A DNA stretch of 12,363 nucleotides from an uncultured Lachnospiraceae bacterium (GCA_947591115.1 CANQCX010000038.1:1-12363), one strand, 5' to 3'; shown: positions 1 to 5,998, counted from the stretch's first letter. Numbers and translations: made by a program. Notes: generated by a model not told the origin, from the letters alone.

Positions 1-459
1 ACGATCAACGGAAAAGACATCAAGGCATCTGACTTAAAAGACATCAATCTGGAAGTGACGCTGGATACGGAAGCAATCCCGTCCAAGCTGATCTCGAACC
101 TCGCAGGAGGCCAGAAAACGCGCCAGCTTTCCCTGACTTATGAGGGCGATTTCGGATTCAAAGCATCCTTAAGCCTCTCTCTGGGAGCAGAGAATGCAGG
201 ACAGTATGGAAACTTATATTATTATGACAGCAATGGTAAACTGGTATTTATGAATGCAGGAAAGATCGATGCAGCCGGAAACGTAAGCCTGACCTTCTCC
301 CATGCATCCGATTATGTGATTGTGATCGGGGAGGATCAGACGTCCAAAGCAGCAGCTTCGGCAAAAACCGGGGATGTATTTCCGGTTTACCCGATAGCAG
401 CTTTCTGTATCGGACTTGGTTTGATCGTATTTTCATTTTTCAGAAGAAAACGGGCATGA
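1..459 (+). CDS. C-terminal part of a membrane-anchored surface protein (5' end outside window)
   Basis: The reading frame is open from base 1 to the TGA at 457-459 (152 codons), so only the C-terminal end of a longer gene is present; a GTG at 55 is internal, not a credible start. The visible part is a Gly/Ser/Ala-rich beta-type module with the stretch LYYYDSNGKLVF and the ending SHASDYVIVI, a C-terminal module I associate with large secreted proteins of Lachnospiraceae. It is followed by a short Ala/Ser/Lys linker, then KTGD, a hydrophobic segment of about 20 residues and the basic tail FFRRKRA. That layout matches a sortase-type sorting signal, but the residues before KTGD are Ser-Ala rather than Leu-Pro, so anchoring may be by the membrane segment alone. 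The role of the protein cannot be told from this fragment. Confidence 0.8.
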   Translation, partial: TINGKDIKASDLKDINLEVTLDTEAIPSKLISNLAGGQKTRQLSLTYEGDFGFKASLSLSLGAENAGQYGNLYYYDSNGKLVFMNAGKIDAAGNVSLTFSHASDYVIVIGEDQTSKAAASAKTGDVFPVYPIAAFCIGLGLIVFSFFRRKRA

Positions 460-522
460 TCACAACACAGAAAAAGTAATGATTGATCAAAGGAAAATAG
501 ATTTACTGCCTGTGGATGAAAA

Positions 523-542
523 AAACTGGTATGTACCAGTTT
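523..542. promoter_or_regulatory. Perfect 9-bp inverted repeat, possible operator
   Basis: AAACTGGTA (523-531) and TACCAGTTT (534-542) are perfect reverse complements separated by TG. The ACTGGT/ACCAGT half sites resemble GntR/FadR-type operators. As RNA it could form a hairpin with a 4-nt loop and A/T-rich flanks, so a weak terminator for the upstream gene is the alternative. No regulator gene is adjacent. Confidence 0.4.
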
Positions 543-603
543 GGTTAATATGAAAAAGCAATCGCGCATATCAATATTTCTCTTGTTTTTGCGAGGTATA
601 TCA

Positions 604-644
604 TTTGTCCCGAATTTTATATAGAATTCGGGACAAACTTTTTT
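604..644 (+). terminator. Intrinsic terminator downstream of the surface-protein gene
   Basis: A perfect 13-bp stem, TTTGTCCCGAATT (604-616) with AATTCGGGACAAA (625-637), closes an 8-nt loop. It is followed by C and six T (639-644). It lies 145 nt after the surface-protein stop, so the transcript would have a long 3' UTR containing the 523-542 dyad. Confidence 0.85.
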
Positions 645-723
645 GGTACAAAAAGTTCGCATTTAATGTATCAGTTCCCCCTCTGGCAGCTACCGGCGGA
701 AAATCCGCAAACCCCATACAGGA

Positions 724-752
724 TTGAAAACCGGAGGCATTTTTGATATTCT
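724..752 (+). promoter_or_regulatory. Probable sigma-A promoter of the EamA gene
   Basis: TTGAAA (724-729), a 17-bp spacer and TATTCT (747-752) give a reasonable -35/-10 pair. Transcription would begin near 759, leaving a leader of about 26 nt that contains GGAGG before the ATG at 785. Confidence 0.5.
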
Positions 753-784
753 TAAAGAAAATCATTTTTGACGGAGGTATAGGG

Positions 785-1198
785 ATGTGGTTTTGGTTTG
801 CGCTCGGTTCAGCGGTCTTTGCCGCTCTCACATCGATACTGGCAAAAATCGGGATTGAAGGCGTCGGTTCGAATCTGGCTACCGCGATCCGCACGATGGT
901 AGTTGTTGTTTTGGCATGGGGAATGGTATTTTTGACGCATCAGCAGGGCGGACTCCGGTCGATCAGCCAGAAAAGCTGGATTTTTTTAATTTTGTCCGGC
1001 ATTGCCACAGGCGTCTCATGGCTGTGTTATTATAAAGCGTTACAGATGGGCGAGGCGTCAAAAGTCGTCCCGATCGATAAACTGTCCGTAGTTATCACGC
1101 TGGTGCTGGCATTTGTTTTTCTGCATGAAGAATTTACGCCAAAATCAGTGATCGGCTGCATTCTGATCGGAGCAGGAACGCTGATGATGGTTTTGTAG
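785..1198 (+). CDS. Single-repeat EamA/DMT-family membrane transporter
   Basis: The product is 137 residues and almost entirely hydrophobic, with about five membrane segments (roughly 2-21, 31-51, 64-85, 90-113 and 120-137). One EamA repeat is visible, with AKIG near residue 20, CYYKALQMGEASKVVPIDKL at 81-100 and the FLHEEF loop near 112. Classical EamA transporters have two such repeats and ten helices, so this is a half-size form that probably works as a dimer. The substrate is unknown; the family exports small metabolites. The ATG at 785 is chosen because GGAGG lies just upstream; an in-frame ATG at 743 has no such site and would overlap the -10 box. The gene appears monocistronic, between its own promoter and a T-rich terminator. 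Confidence 0.85.
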   Translation: MWFWFALGSAVFAALTSILAKIGIEGVGSNLATAIRTMVVVVLAWGMVFLTHQQGGLRSISQKSWIFLILSGIATGVSWLCYYKALQMGEASKVVPIDKLSVVITLVLAFVFLHEEFTPKSVIGCILIGAGTLMMVL

Positions 1199-1246
1199 GA
1201 TCTACCTCTGGTTTTAGCCGGAAATCCTATTTTTATCTTTTTTTAT
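1197..1246 (+). terminator. Probable intrinsic terminator after the EamA gene
   Basis: AGGAT (1197-1201) pairs with ATCCT (1224-1228), enclosing a TCTGG (1207-1211)/CCGGA (1218-1222) stem with one wobble pair. A long T-rich tract follows (about 1230-1250). The stem is interrupted, so strength is uncertain, but the position right at the stop codon supports it. Confidence 0.55.
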
Positions 1247-1266
1247 CTTTTAAATATGAAAAACAG

Positions 1267-1295
1267 TTGACAAGCTTTTTATAAACGGATATAAT
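1267..1295 (+). promoter_or_regulatory. Consensus sigma-A promoter of the tRNA unit
   Basis: TTGACA (1267-1272) and TATAAT (1290-1295) are both perfect consensus hexamers with an exact 17-bp spacer. Transcription would start near 1302, about 26 nt before the tRNA-Val gene. Such strong promoters are typical of stable-RNA genes. Confidence 0.92.
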
Positions 1296-1327
1296 AAGTA
1301 AGTCAGTCGGCGGATAGCTGGCTGTAT

Positions 1328-1400
1328 GGGATCTTAGCTCAGCTGGGAGAGCATCTGCCTTACAAGCAGAGGGTCATAGGTTCGAGCCCTATAGGTCCCA
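1328..1400 (+). tRNA. tRNA-Val (anticodon TAC)
   Basis: A full cloverleaf of 73 nt is visible. The acceptor arm GGGATCT/AGGTCCC (one wobble) is followed by discriminator A at 1400. The D arm contains AGCTCAGCTGGGAGAGC, and the anticodon stem TCTGC/GCAGA holds loop CTTACAA with anticodon TAC at 1361-1363. The T arm contains the GGTTCGAGCC core. CCA is not encoded. It is the first gene of a two-tRNA transcript. Confidence 0.96.
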
Positions 1401-1402
1401 TT

Positions 1403-1420
1403 TACGAAATTTATTTCGTA
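1403..1420 (+). other. Hairpin in the spacer between the two tRNAs
   Basis: TACGAAAT (1403-1410) and ATTTCGTA (1413-1420) are perfect complements and fill nearly the whole 23-nt spacer between the tRNAs. In the precursor RNA this would form a short hairpin beside the tRNA-Val 3' end and the tRNA-Met 5' end, where processing must occur. Confidence 0.5.
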
Positions 1421-1423
1421 TGT

Positions 1424-1497
1424 GGCGAGATAGCTCAGTTGGCTAGAGCACGCGGTTCATACCCGCGGTGTCGAGGGTTCAAATCCCCCTCTCGCTA
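1424..1497 (+). tRNA. tRNA-Met, elongator type (anticodon CAT)
   Basis: A 74-nt cloverleaf is visible. The acceptor arm GGCGAGA/TCTCGCT has the G1-U72 wobble known from Bacillus elongator tRNA-Met, with discriminator A at 1497. The anticodon loop is TTCATAC with CAT at 1458-1460. The anticodon stem CGCGG/CCGCG lacks the three G-C pairs next to the loop that mark initiator tRNA. CCA is not encoded. A tRNA-Ile decoding AUA after lysidine modification also has CAT, but the acceptor argues against it. Confidence 0.93.
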
Positions 1498-1506
1498 CTT
1501 TTGCGA

Positions 1507-1543
1507 ATGCTGAAAACATTGATGTTTTCGGCATTTTTTCTTT
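1507..1543 (+). terminator. Intrinsic terminator of the tRNA unit
   Basis: A 12-bp stem, ATGCTGAAAACA (1507-1518) with TGTTTTCGGCAT (1523-1534) and one wobble pair, closes the loop TTGA. It is followed by TTTTT-C-TTT. It starts 10 nt after tRNA-Met. Confidence 0.92.
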
Positions 1544-1594
1544 ATCTAAGAAATTTTGCCGGATTTTCATGGCATAAAAAGCCGCCGGCGGACG

Positions 1595-1616
1595 CGTTCC
1601 CGAACCGTTCCCGAAC
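1595..1616. repeat. Tandem duplicate of an 11-bp unit
   Basis: CGTTCCCGAAC occurs twice back to back (1595-1605 and 1606-1616). Each copy is itself a small dyad, GTTC-CC-GAAC. A 10-bp GC palindrome, CCGCCGGCGG, lies just upstream (1582-1591). The repeat sits upstream of the suggested promoter of the DUF4190 gene and could be a protein-binding site. Confidence 0.6.
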
Positions 1617-1648
1617 CAAATCTTTTACTGGTGGGAATGCATGAAATG

Positions 1649-1657
1649 TGATAAAAT
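1649..1657 (+). promoter_or_regulatory. Possible extended -10 promoter of the DUF4190 gene
   Basis: TG-A-TAAAAT (1649-1657) fits an extended -10 element; no convincing -35 is seen at the correct distance. Start would be near 1664, giving a leader of about 75 nt. Confidence 0.4.
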
Positions 1658-1673
1658 AAGTCTTACATGTGAA

Positions 1674-1710
1674 TCCCGCGTAAGAATCTGCTGATCTTGC
1701 AGCCGCGGGA
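1674..1710 (+). other. Stem-loop in the 5' leader of the DUF4190 gene
   Basis: TCCCGCG (1674-1680) pairs with CGCGGGA (1704-1710), and within it CTGC (1688-1691) pairs with GCAG (1699-1702). The structure ends 29 nt before the start codon and has no T tract, so it is not a terminator. It may affect mRNA stability or translation. No known riboswitch class was recognised. Confidence 0.4.
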
Positions 1711-1739
1711 ACAACGAAATCAAAAAAAGGAGTGCAGAC

Positions 1740-2138
1740 ATGGATAATTATCAGCCGAATATGTATTCGCAAAATCCGCAGGAGGGAAATAACGGGCAGC
1801 TACCGTATACCGGCGTGCCGTACCGGATGCCGGAGAAGAACGATCCTCCGGGAGGCTTGGCAGTGGCGTCGCTGGTTCTGGGAATTCTTTCCCTTGTGAC
1901 CTGCTGCTTGGGGATCGGCGCATTTTTGGGATTGGCGGCAGTGATCCTCGGAGGCATTTCGCTTGCGAAGAAACAAGGAAAAGGACTGGCGATCGCAGGC
2001 TTGATTACCGGAGGAATCGGACTGGTTCTGGGAGCCGTTTATCTGGTGTATCTGATCGCAGTAATGCTTCGATTTTCCTCAAATCCGCAATGGTATTATG
2101 ATTTTATTCGGGAAATGGAAAACGAGCTGTATCGCTAA
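1740..2138 (+). CDS. DUF4190-type small membrane protein
   Basis: The product has 132 residues. The N-terminal 35 residues are Asn/Gln/Pro/Tyr-rich and probably disordered. A Gly-rich hydrophobic block (about 39-77) with two Cys at 55-56 follows, then the loop AKKQGKG near 76-82, then a second membrane segment (about 82-110), then a charged amphipathic tail ending in ENELYR. The order 'GLAVASLVLGILSL', a short basic loop with KG, and a second Gly-rich helix is the hallmark of the DUF4190 family, whose function is not established. AGGAG about 8 nt upstream supports the ATG at 1740. It appears to be a stand-alone gene. Confidence 0.85.
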   Translation: MDNYQPNMYSQNPQEGNNGQLPYTGVPYRMPEKNDPPGGLAVASLVLGILSLVTCCLGIGAFLGLAAVILGGISLAKKQGKGLAIAGLITGGIGLVLGAVYLVYLIAVMLRFSSNPQWYYDFIREMENELYR

Positions 2139-2247
2139 GCGTTAAGCGCATTTGTCAAGGACTTGTATGACAGCGGAAGTACGGAATATGGGACATGGTT
2201 TATGCGAAAATTCTGTCTGATATTTACAAAAGAAAGGGTGGAAGATT

Positions 2248-3342
2248 ATGTTAAGACCTACGATCGGATTGGATTGGGATGACGTTACCGCGCCGTTTAA
2301 CAGTCTTGCAGTTGCAATGGCAAATGAAAAGTACAAGATCATGCCGCCGCTTATGATGGAGGAGATCGACACATGGGAAAACGTGGGGCGCGCCGGCATT
2401 ATCAAAGAATTTTACGGAAACGAGGAGTTATACCACAGGCAGAAGGTTCCTTTGAGGACGCAGAAGGAAGTCCGCAGACTGATGGAAATCGCCGATGTTT
2501 ATATCATAACGGCGGTCTACCCTCAGTTTATGGGCATACGCGCACAGCAGATCATGGAAGCGTTTCCGGAGCTGCCGCATGAGAACATCATTTTGGGAAA
2601 CGCCAAAAATCTGGTGCATTTTGACATTATCCTAGACGACGCTATCCACAATATTTTGGAAACTCCCGCCTCTTATCCGGTACTGATGCGCAAACCCTGG
2701 AACCGGAAAATGACGGGACTGCTGTCGGTAAACAATATGACGGAGTTTGTTTCGCTGGTCAAACAGATCATCCGCTCCTCCCATGCCAGAAGCGGAACGA
2801 TCGCCGTACCGTCCGTACTTGCGCTGGTGGGACCGTCCGGCTCCGGAAAAACGGAAATCGCCGAAGAACTCTGCAGGGATTCCCGTTTTGTCAGTCCGAT
2901 GACGTACTGTACCAAAAAAAGCGAGAAGCATATTTATCTGACGGAAGAGGAATTCGACCGGCAGCGCTTCTTTGAAATGACCATGTATGCCGGCGTGAAG
3001 TACGGAACAAAAAAAGAAGAGATCGAAGCGGTTTTGCAGGATGGAAGATTTGCGGTCATGCCGCTGGACATGTGCGGCGCGATCGCCATGAAACGTCATT
3101 TCCCGACGGCGATCATTTATGTGTCAAGGGATAAAGAGTATCTGATCCGCAATATTGTGGACGAGGATTTTCCGTCGGAGGAAAAGACGCTGCGCATCCT
3201 GTCGATCGATGCGGAGAAGCGCAACCGAAGGATATGCGACTATATCATTGACAATCGGGATGGAAGCGGGGCGGACCGGATTCTGGAATTACTGGAAACG
3301 CCGTACATGGAAAATGTTCTCAATAAAAAACACCTAAACTGA
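2248..3342 (+). CDS. 5'-deoxyribonucleotidase (HAD) domain fused to a guanylate-kinase-like domain
   Basis: The 364-residue product has two domains. Residues 1-175 look like an NT5C-type HAD phosphatase: motif I is LDWDDVTA with Asp9 and Asp11, motif II is IITA with Thr88, and Lys120 precedes the acidic motif ILDDAIHN with Asp130-Asp131. All core catalytic positions are therefore present. Residues 188-345 look like guanylate kinase: P-loop GPSGSGKT (195-202), a FFEM...KYGT segment (241-254, as in FLEW...YGT of GMP kinase) and LDMCGA (273-278, as in IDxQGA). The segment that in GMP kinase carries the two GMP-phosphate arginines (TTRxxRxGE) is shortened here to TYCTKKSEK, so GMP may not be the substrate. 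A purine-rich site (AGGGTGGA) precedes the ATG. Each domain is recognisable, but the joint function, perhaps nucleotide salvage or housecleaning, is inference. Confidence 0.75.
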   Translation: MLRPTIGLDWDDVTAPFNSLAVAMANEKYKIMPPLMMEEIDTWENVGRAGIIKEFYGNEELYHRQKVPLRTQKEVRRLMEIADVYIITAVYPQFMGIRAQQIMEAFPELPHENIILGNAKNLVHFDIILDDAIHNILETPASYPVLMRKPWNRKMTGLLSVNNMTEFVSLVKQIIRSSHARSGTIAVPSVLALVGPSGSGKTEIAEELCRDSRFVSPMTYCTKKSEKHIYLTEEEFDRQRFFEMTMYAGVKYGTKKEEIEAVLQDGRFAVMPLDMCGAIAMKRHFPTAIIYVSRDKEYLIRNIVDEDFPSEEKTLRILSIDAEKRNRRICDYIIDNRDGSGADRILELLETPYMENVLNKKHLN

Positions 3343-3371
3343 TTGTAATTCCCTGCAAAGGGGTATAGAAT
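3343..3371 (+). promoter_or_regulatory. Probable sigma-A promoter of pta
   Basis: TTGTAA (3343-3348), a 17-bp spacer and TAGAAT (3366-3371) form a good promoter starting at the stop codon of the previous gene. The start would lie near 3378, about 40 nt before the pta ATG. Confidence 0.6.
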
Positions 3372-3416
3372 AAAGCTTAGGGGTATTTGAAAAGAAATGA
3401 AAAGGAGACGGGAAGT

Positions 3417-4400
3417 ATGTTTGGTTTTGGTCAGTTGATTGAGATTCTGAAGAAGAGTCCGAAGAAAATTGTATTTACGGAAGGAAAGGATCCTCGGATT
3501 CTGGAGGCTTCCTCCCGACTGCTGGCAAGTTATTTTCTGCATCCGATTCTGGTAGGAAACGAGGATGAGATTTTGGAAGCGGCGGAGGAGAGCGGATTTA
3601 ATATTCGCGGAGCGGAGATCATTGATCCGGATAAGTTTGACCGGATGGATGAAATGATAGATCTGTTCTGTGAACTTCGTAAGAGCAAAGGCGTTACTCC
3701 GGAGCAGGCGAAGAAAATGCTCGCGCAGGGGAACTATTTCGGTACGATGCTGGTAAAAATGGGACTGGCGGATGCGCTTTTGGGCGGTGCGACGTATTCG
3801 ACCGCAGATACGGTGCGTCCGGCGCTTCAGTTGATTAAGACAAAACCGGGGAATTCCATTGTGTCTTCCTGTTTTATTCTGGTTCGTCCGTCTGCAACCG
3901 GCGAGAATGAAGTGCTTGCAATGGCGGACTGCGCCATCAATATCCGTCCGACGGAAGACGAACTGGTAGAGATCGCCGGAGAGGCGGCGGCATGTGCAAA
4001 GATTTTCGGCATTGATCCGAAGCTGGCATTCTTAAGCTACTCCACCTTCGGCTCGGGAGCGGGAGAAGACGTGGATCGTATGCGCAATGCGGCGCAGAAA
4101 GCCAAGAAACAATATCCGGATCTTCCGATCGAGGGCGAGATTCAGTTTGACGCCGCGGTATCTTTAAACGTAGCGCGGACGAAATGTCCGGATTCGGAAG
4201 TGGCAGGACATGCAAACACCTTTATTTTTCCGGATATCAGCTCCGGCAACATCGGTTACAAAATTGCGCAGCGTCTTGGACATTTTGATGCGTACGGCCC
4301 GATTCTGCTGGGGTTGAATGCACCGATCAATGACCTGTCGCGCGGCTGTAATGCGTCGGAGGTATATTCTATGGCAATTATAACAGCGGCTCTTGCGTAA
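3417..4400 (+). CDS. pta: Phosphate acetyltransferase
   Basis: The 327-residue protein interconverts acetyl-CoA plus phosphate and acetyl phosphate plus CoA in the cytoplasm, the first step of fermentative acetate formation. Conserved PTA/PTB family blocks are visible: GLADALLGGATYSTADTVRP, SYSTFGSGAG (about 206-215), EGEIQFDAA, FPDISSGNIGYKIAQRLG and the C-terminal GPILLGLNAPINDLSRGC. The length is that of the short catalytic form. The ATG at 3417 is chosen because AGGAG lies 9 nt upstream; an in-frame ATG at 3387 would add ten charged residues and lacks a good site. Acetate kinase (ackA), often the next gene, is not present downstream; two terminator-like hairpins follow instead. A dedicated promoter precedes it. 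Confidence 0.96.
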   Translation: MFGFGQLIEILKKSPKKIVFTEGKDPRILEASSRLLASYFLHPILVGNEDEILEAAEESGFNIRGAEIIDPDKFDRMDEMIDLFCELRKSKGVTPEQAKKMLAQGNYFGTMLVKMGLADALLGGATYSTADTVRPALQLIKTKPGNSIVSSCFILVRPSATGENEVLAMADCAINIRPTEDELVEIAGEAAACAKIFGIDPKLAFLSYSTFGSGAGEDVDRMRNAAQKAKKQYPDLPIEGEIQFDAAVSLNVARTKCPDSEVAGHANTFIFPDISSGNIGYKIAQRLGHFDAYGPILLGLNAPINDLSRGCNASEVYSMAIITAALA

Positions 4401-4436
4401 AAGAAAGTAATTGTTTTGCAATTCCGCTCGGGCGCG

Positions 4437-4465
4437 AAGGATCCGGCAGGCCGGATTCTTTGTTA
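4437..4465 (+). terminator. Hairpin after pta, possible first terminator
   Basis: AAGGATCCGGC (4437-4447) pairs with GCCGGATTCTT (4450-4460) with one wobble; the effective loop is CAGG. The following tract is TTTGTTAT counted from 4459, so the T run is weak. It may be a partial terminator or an RNA stabiliser for pta. Confidence 0.5.
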
Positions 4466-4479
4466 TAGCGATCATACAG

Positions 4480-4520
4480 GCTGCTGCATCGGTCCTCTGT
4501 CCGCTGCAGCGGCTTTTTTT
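4480..4520 (+). terminator. Strong intrinsic terminator immediately before ispF
   Basis: GCTGCTGCA (4480-4488) pairs with TGCAGCGGC (4505-4513) with one wobble. A T/C mismatch and an inner CGG/CCG stem close the loop TCCTCTGT. Seven T (4514-4520) follow. The T run ends right at the GGAGGA ribosome-binding site of ispF, so ispF is expressed either by read-through or from an unrecognised promoter. Confidence 0.85.
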
Positions 4521-4531
4521 GGAGGAAGATT

Positions 4532-5059
4532 ATGCGTATAGGTATGGGTTATGACGTACACAGATTGGTAGAAGAAAGACCGTTGGTTTTAGGGGGAGTT
4601 ACGATCGCGCATACGCGCGGACTGCTCGGACATTCGGATGCGGATGTGCTTCTGCACGCGATTATGGACGCTCTGCTGGGAGCAGCGGGATTAGGCGATA
4701 TTGGAAAACATTTTCCGGACACCGATCCGGCGTACCGCGGGATTTCCAGCAGGAAGCTCTTGATTCAGGTAGGGAACATGATTACGGAAAAAGGCTATGT
4801 CATTGACAATCTGGATGCAACGATCATTGCGCAGAAGCCGAAACTGCGTCCTTATATCGAACAAATGAAGCAAAATATTGCAAAAGATCTGCAGATTTCC
4901 CGAGAGCAGGTCAATATCAAAGCGACTACGGAAGAAGGACTGGGATTTTCCGGAAGGGAAGAAGGGATCGCCGCACAGGCAATCTGCCTGTTATCCGGTA
5001 TTTATGAGGGAAGCATGGCGGTCGGCGGCTGTTCGGGCTGCGGCGGCTGTCCTCAGTAA
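4532..5059 (+). CDS. ispF: 2-C-methyl-D-erythritol 2,4-cyclodiphosphate synthase with extra Cys-rich tail
   Basis: IspF cyclises CDP-methylerythritol 2-phosphate to MEcPP, releasing CMP, in the MEP isoprenoid pathway. Metal ligands are seen in GYDVH (Asp8, His10) and at His42 in GHSDADVLLHAIMDALLG. Further family blocks are GDIGKHFPDTD (55-65) and KATTEEGLGFSGREEG (130-145). The conserved enzyme ends near residue 157, yet this protein has 175 residues, with a Gly/Cys tail whose Cys167, Cys170 and Cys173 form CxxCxxC, which I do not know from typical IspF. The tail is in frame and ends at a clear TAA. GGAGGA lies 6 nt before the ATG. No other MEP gene (ispD is a frequent neighbour) is in the window. 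Confidence 0.95.
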   Translation: MRIGMGYDVHRLVEERPLVLGGVTIAHTRGLLGHSDADVLLHAIMDALLGAAGLGDIGKHFPDTDPAYRGISSRKLLIQVGNMITEKGYVIDNLDATIIAQKPKLRPYIEQMKQNIAKDLQISREQVNIKATTEEGLGFSGREEGIAAQAICLLSGIYEGSMAVGGCSGCGGCPQ

Positions 5060-5146
5060 AGGCTGTCACCGGTAACCAATTTTTTATCATATCATAAACG
5101 GCATGCGCCTTTTGGACGCTTCGAAAGGAAAAGCAGGGGTTATAGG

Positions 5147-5998
5147 ATGGACGATTCAGTAGAAAAGAGCAGCAAGGCGGAAGAAGTAGAGAAAAGCCTG
5201 CGGAAAAAATTTAAAAAAACGATCTGGTCAAAATTTACAAAGGCGATCAATACCTATGAACTGCTGAAGCCGGGCGATACGGTTGCGGTCTGCATTTCCG
5301 GAGGCAAAGACTCCATGCTGATGGCAAAATGCTTTCAGGAGTTAAAGCGGCACCGTAAATTTGAGTTTGAAGTAAAATTTATTGTGATGGATCCCGGGTA
5401 CAGTCCGGCAAACCGCAGGATGATCGAGGAAAACGCAAAGAAGCTGGAAATACCGATTACGATATTTGAATCGGATATTTTCAATTCCGTTTCTCATGTG
5501 GAGAAATCGCCCTGTTATTTGTGCGCCAGAATGCGGAGAGGATATCTGTATCATTTTGCAAAGGAGTGCGGCTGCAGCAAGATCGCGCTGGGACATCACT
5601 TTGACGATGTGATCGAGACGATTCTGATGGGAATGCTCTATGGCGCGCAGGTGCAGACGATGATGCCGAAGCTGCACAGCACCAATTTTGAAGGGATGGA
5701 GCTGATCCGGCCGCTGTATCTGGTTCGGGAAGACGATATTAAAGCGTGGCAGCGCTACAACGGCCTTTCCTTTCTTCAATGCGCCTGCAGGTTTACGGAA
5801 CAGTGCGCCGGCTGCGGGGAGGATGAGCTTCTTTCTAAGCGGATGGAAGTAAAGGAACTGATTCGGACGTTAAAATCCGCAAATCCGTATGTGGAAAAGA
5901 ATATCTTTAAAAGCGTAGAAAATGTAAACTTAAATACGGTAATCGCTTACAAGCAGAACGGCAAAAAGCATTCTTTTCTGGATGACTATGAACAGTAG
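5147..5998 (+). CDS. ttcA: TtcA-family PP-loop tRNA thiolation enzyme
   Basis: TtcA-type enzymes activate a tRNA cytidine with ATP and insert sulfur at position 32, using an oxygen-labile 4Fe-4S cluster. The 283-residue protein shows the PP-loop SGGKDS (51-56), the CxxC pair Cys123/Cys126 in PCYLCARMRRG and the motif GHHFDDVIETIL (139-150), all diagnostic. In place of the single later cluster cysteine of the Escherichia enzyme there is a group Cys202, Cys204, Cys210 and Cys213 (CAC...CAGC). The N-terminal 30 residues are highly charged. GGGG about 7 nt upstream supports the ATG at 5147. The gene is 87 nt after ispF and 96 nt before the cysteine-synthase-like gene, which could supply sulfur; that link is inference. 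TtcA is the best fit, but another PP-loop thiolase subfamily is possible. Confidence 0.82.
   Translation: MDDSVEKSSKAEEVEKSLRKKFKKTIWSKFTKAINTYELLKPGDTVAVCISGGKDSMLMAKCFQELKRHRKFEFEVKFIVMDPGYSPANRRMIEENAKKLEIPITIFESDIFNSVSHVEKSPCYLCARMRRGYLYHFAKECGCSKIALGHHFDDVIETILMGMLYGAQVQTMMPKLHSTNFEGMELIRPLYLVREDDIKAWQRYNGLSFLQCACRFTEQCAGCGEDELLSKRMEVKELIRTLKSANPYVEKNIFKSVENVNLNTVIAYKQNGKKHSFLDDYEQ

Larger units (their letters stand above)
460..784. other. Intergenic region of 325 bases between surface protein and EamA transporter
   Basis: No credible gene is present here. The region holds an operator-like dyad (523-542), a strong intrinsic terminator (604-644) and a likely sigma-A promoter (724-752). 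A possible weak pairing of CCTCTGG (680-686) with CCGGAGG (731-737) encloses a small GCGGA/TCCGC hairpin (696-708), but it overlaps the promoter and matches no riboswitch class I know. Confidence 0.7.

Noticed and set aside
671..760. Possible riboswitch leader before the EamA gene (CCTCTGG/CCGGAGG stem with inner GCGGA hairpin)
   Set aside because: It overlaps a better-supported promoter at 724-752, contains wobble pairs and large unpaired stretches, and matches no riboswitch consensus I know.
1424..1497. Initiator tRNA-Met or tRNA-Ile(CAT)
   Set aside because: The anticodon stem lacks the three consecutive G-C pairs of initiators, and the G1-U72 acceptor with discriminator A matches elongator tRNA-Met.
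5060..5146. Terminator or promoter between ispF and the thiolase gene
   Set aside because: The T run at about 5080 is not preceded by a convincing stem, and no -35/-10 pair with acceptable spacing was found, so read-through from ispF is assumed.
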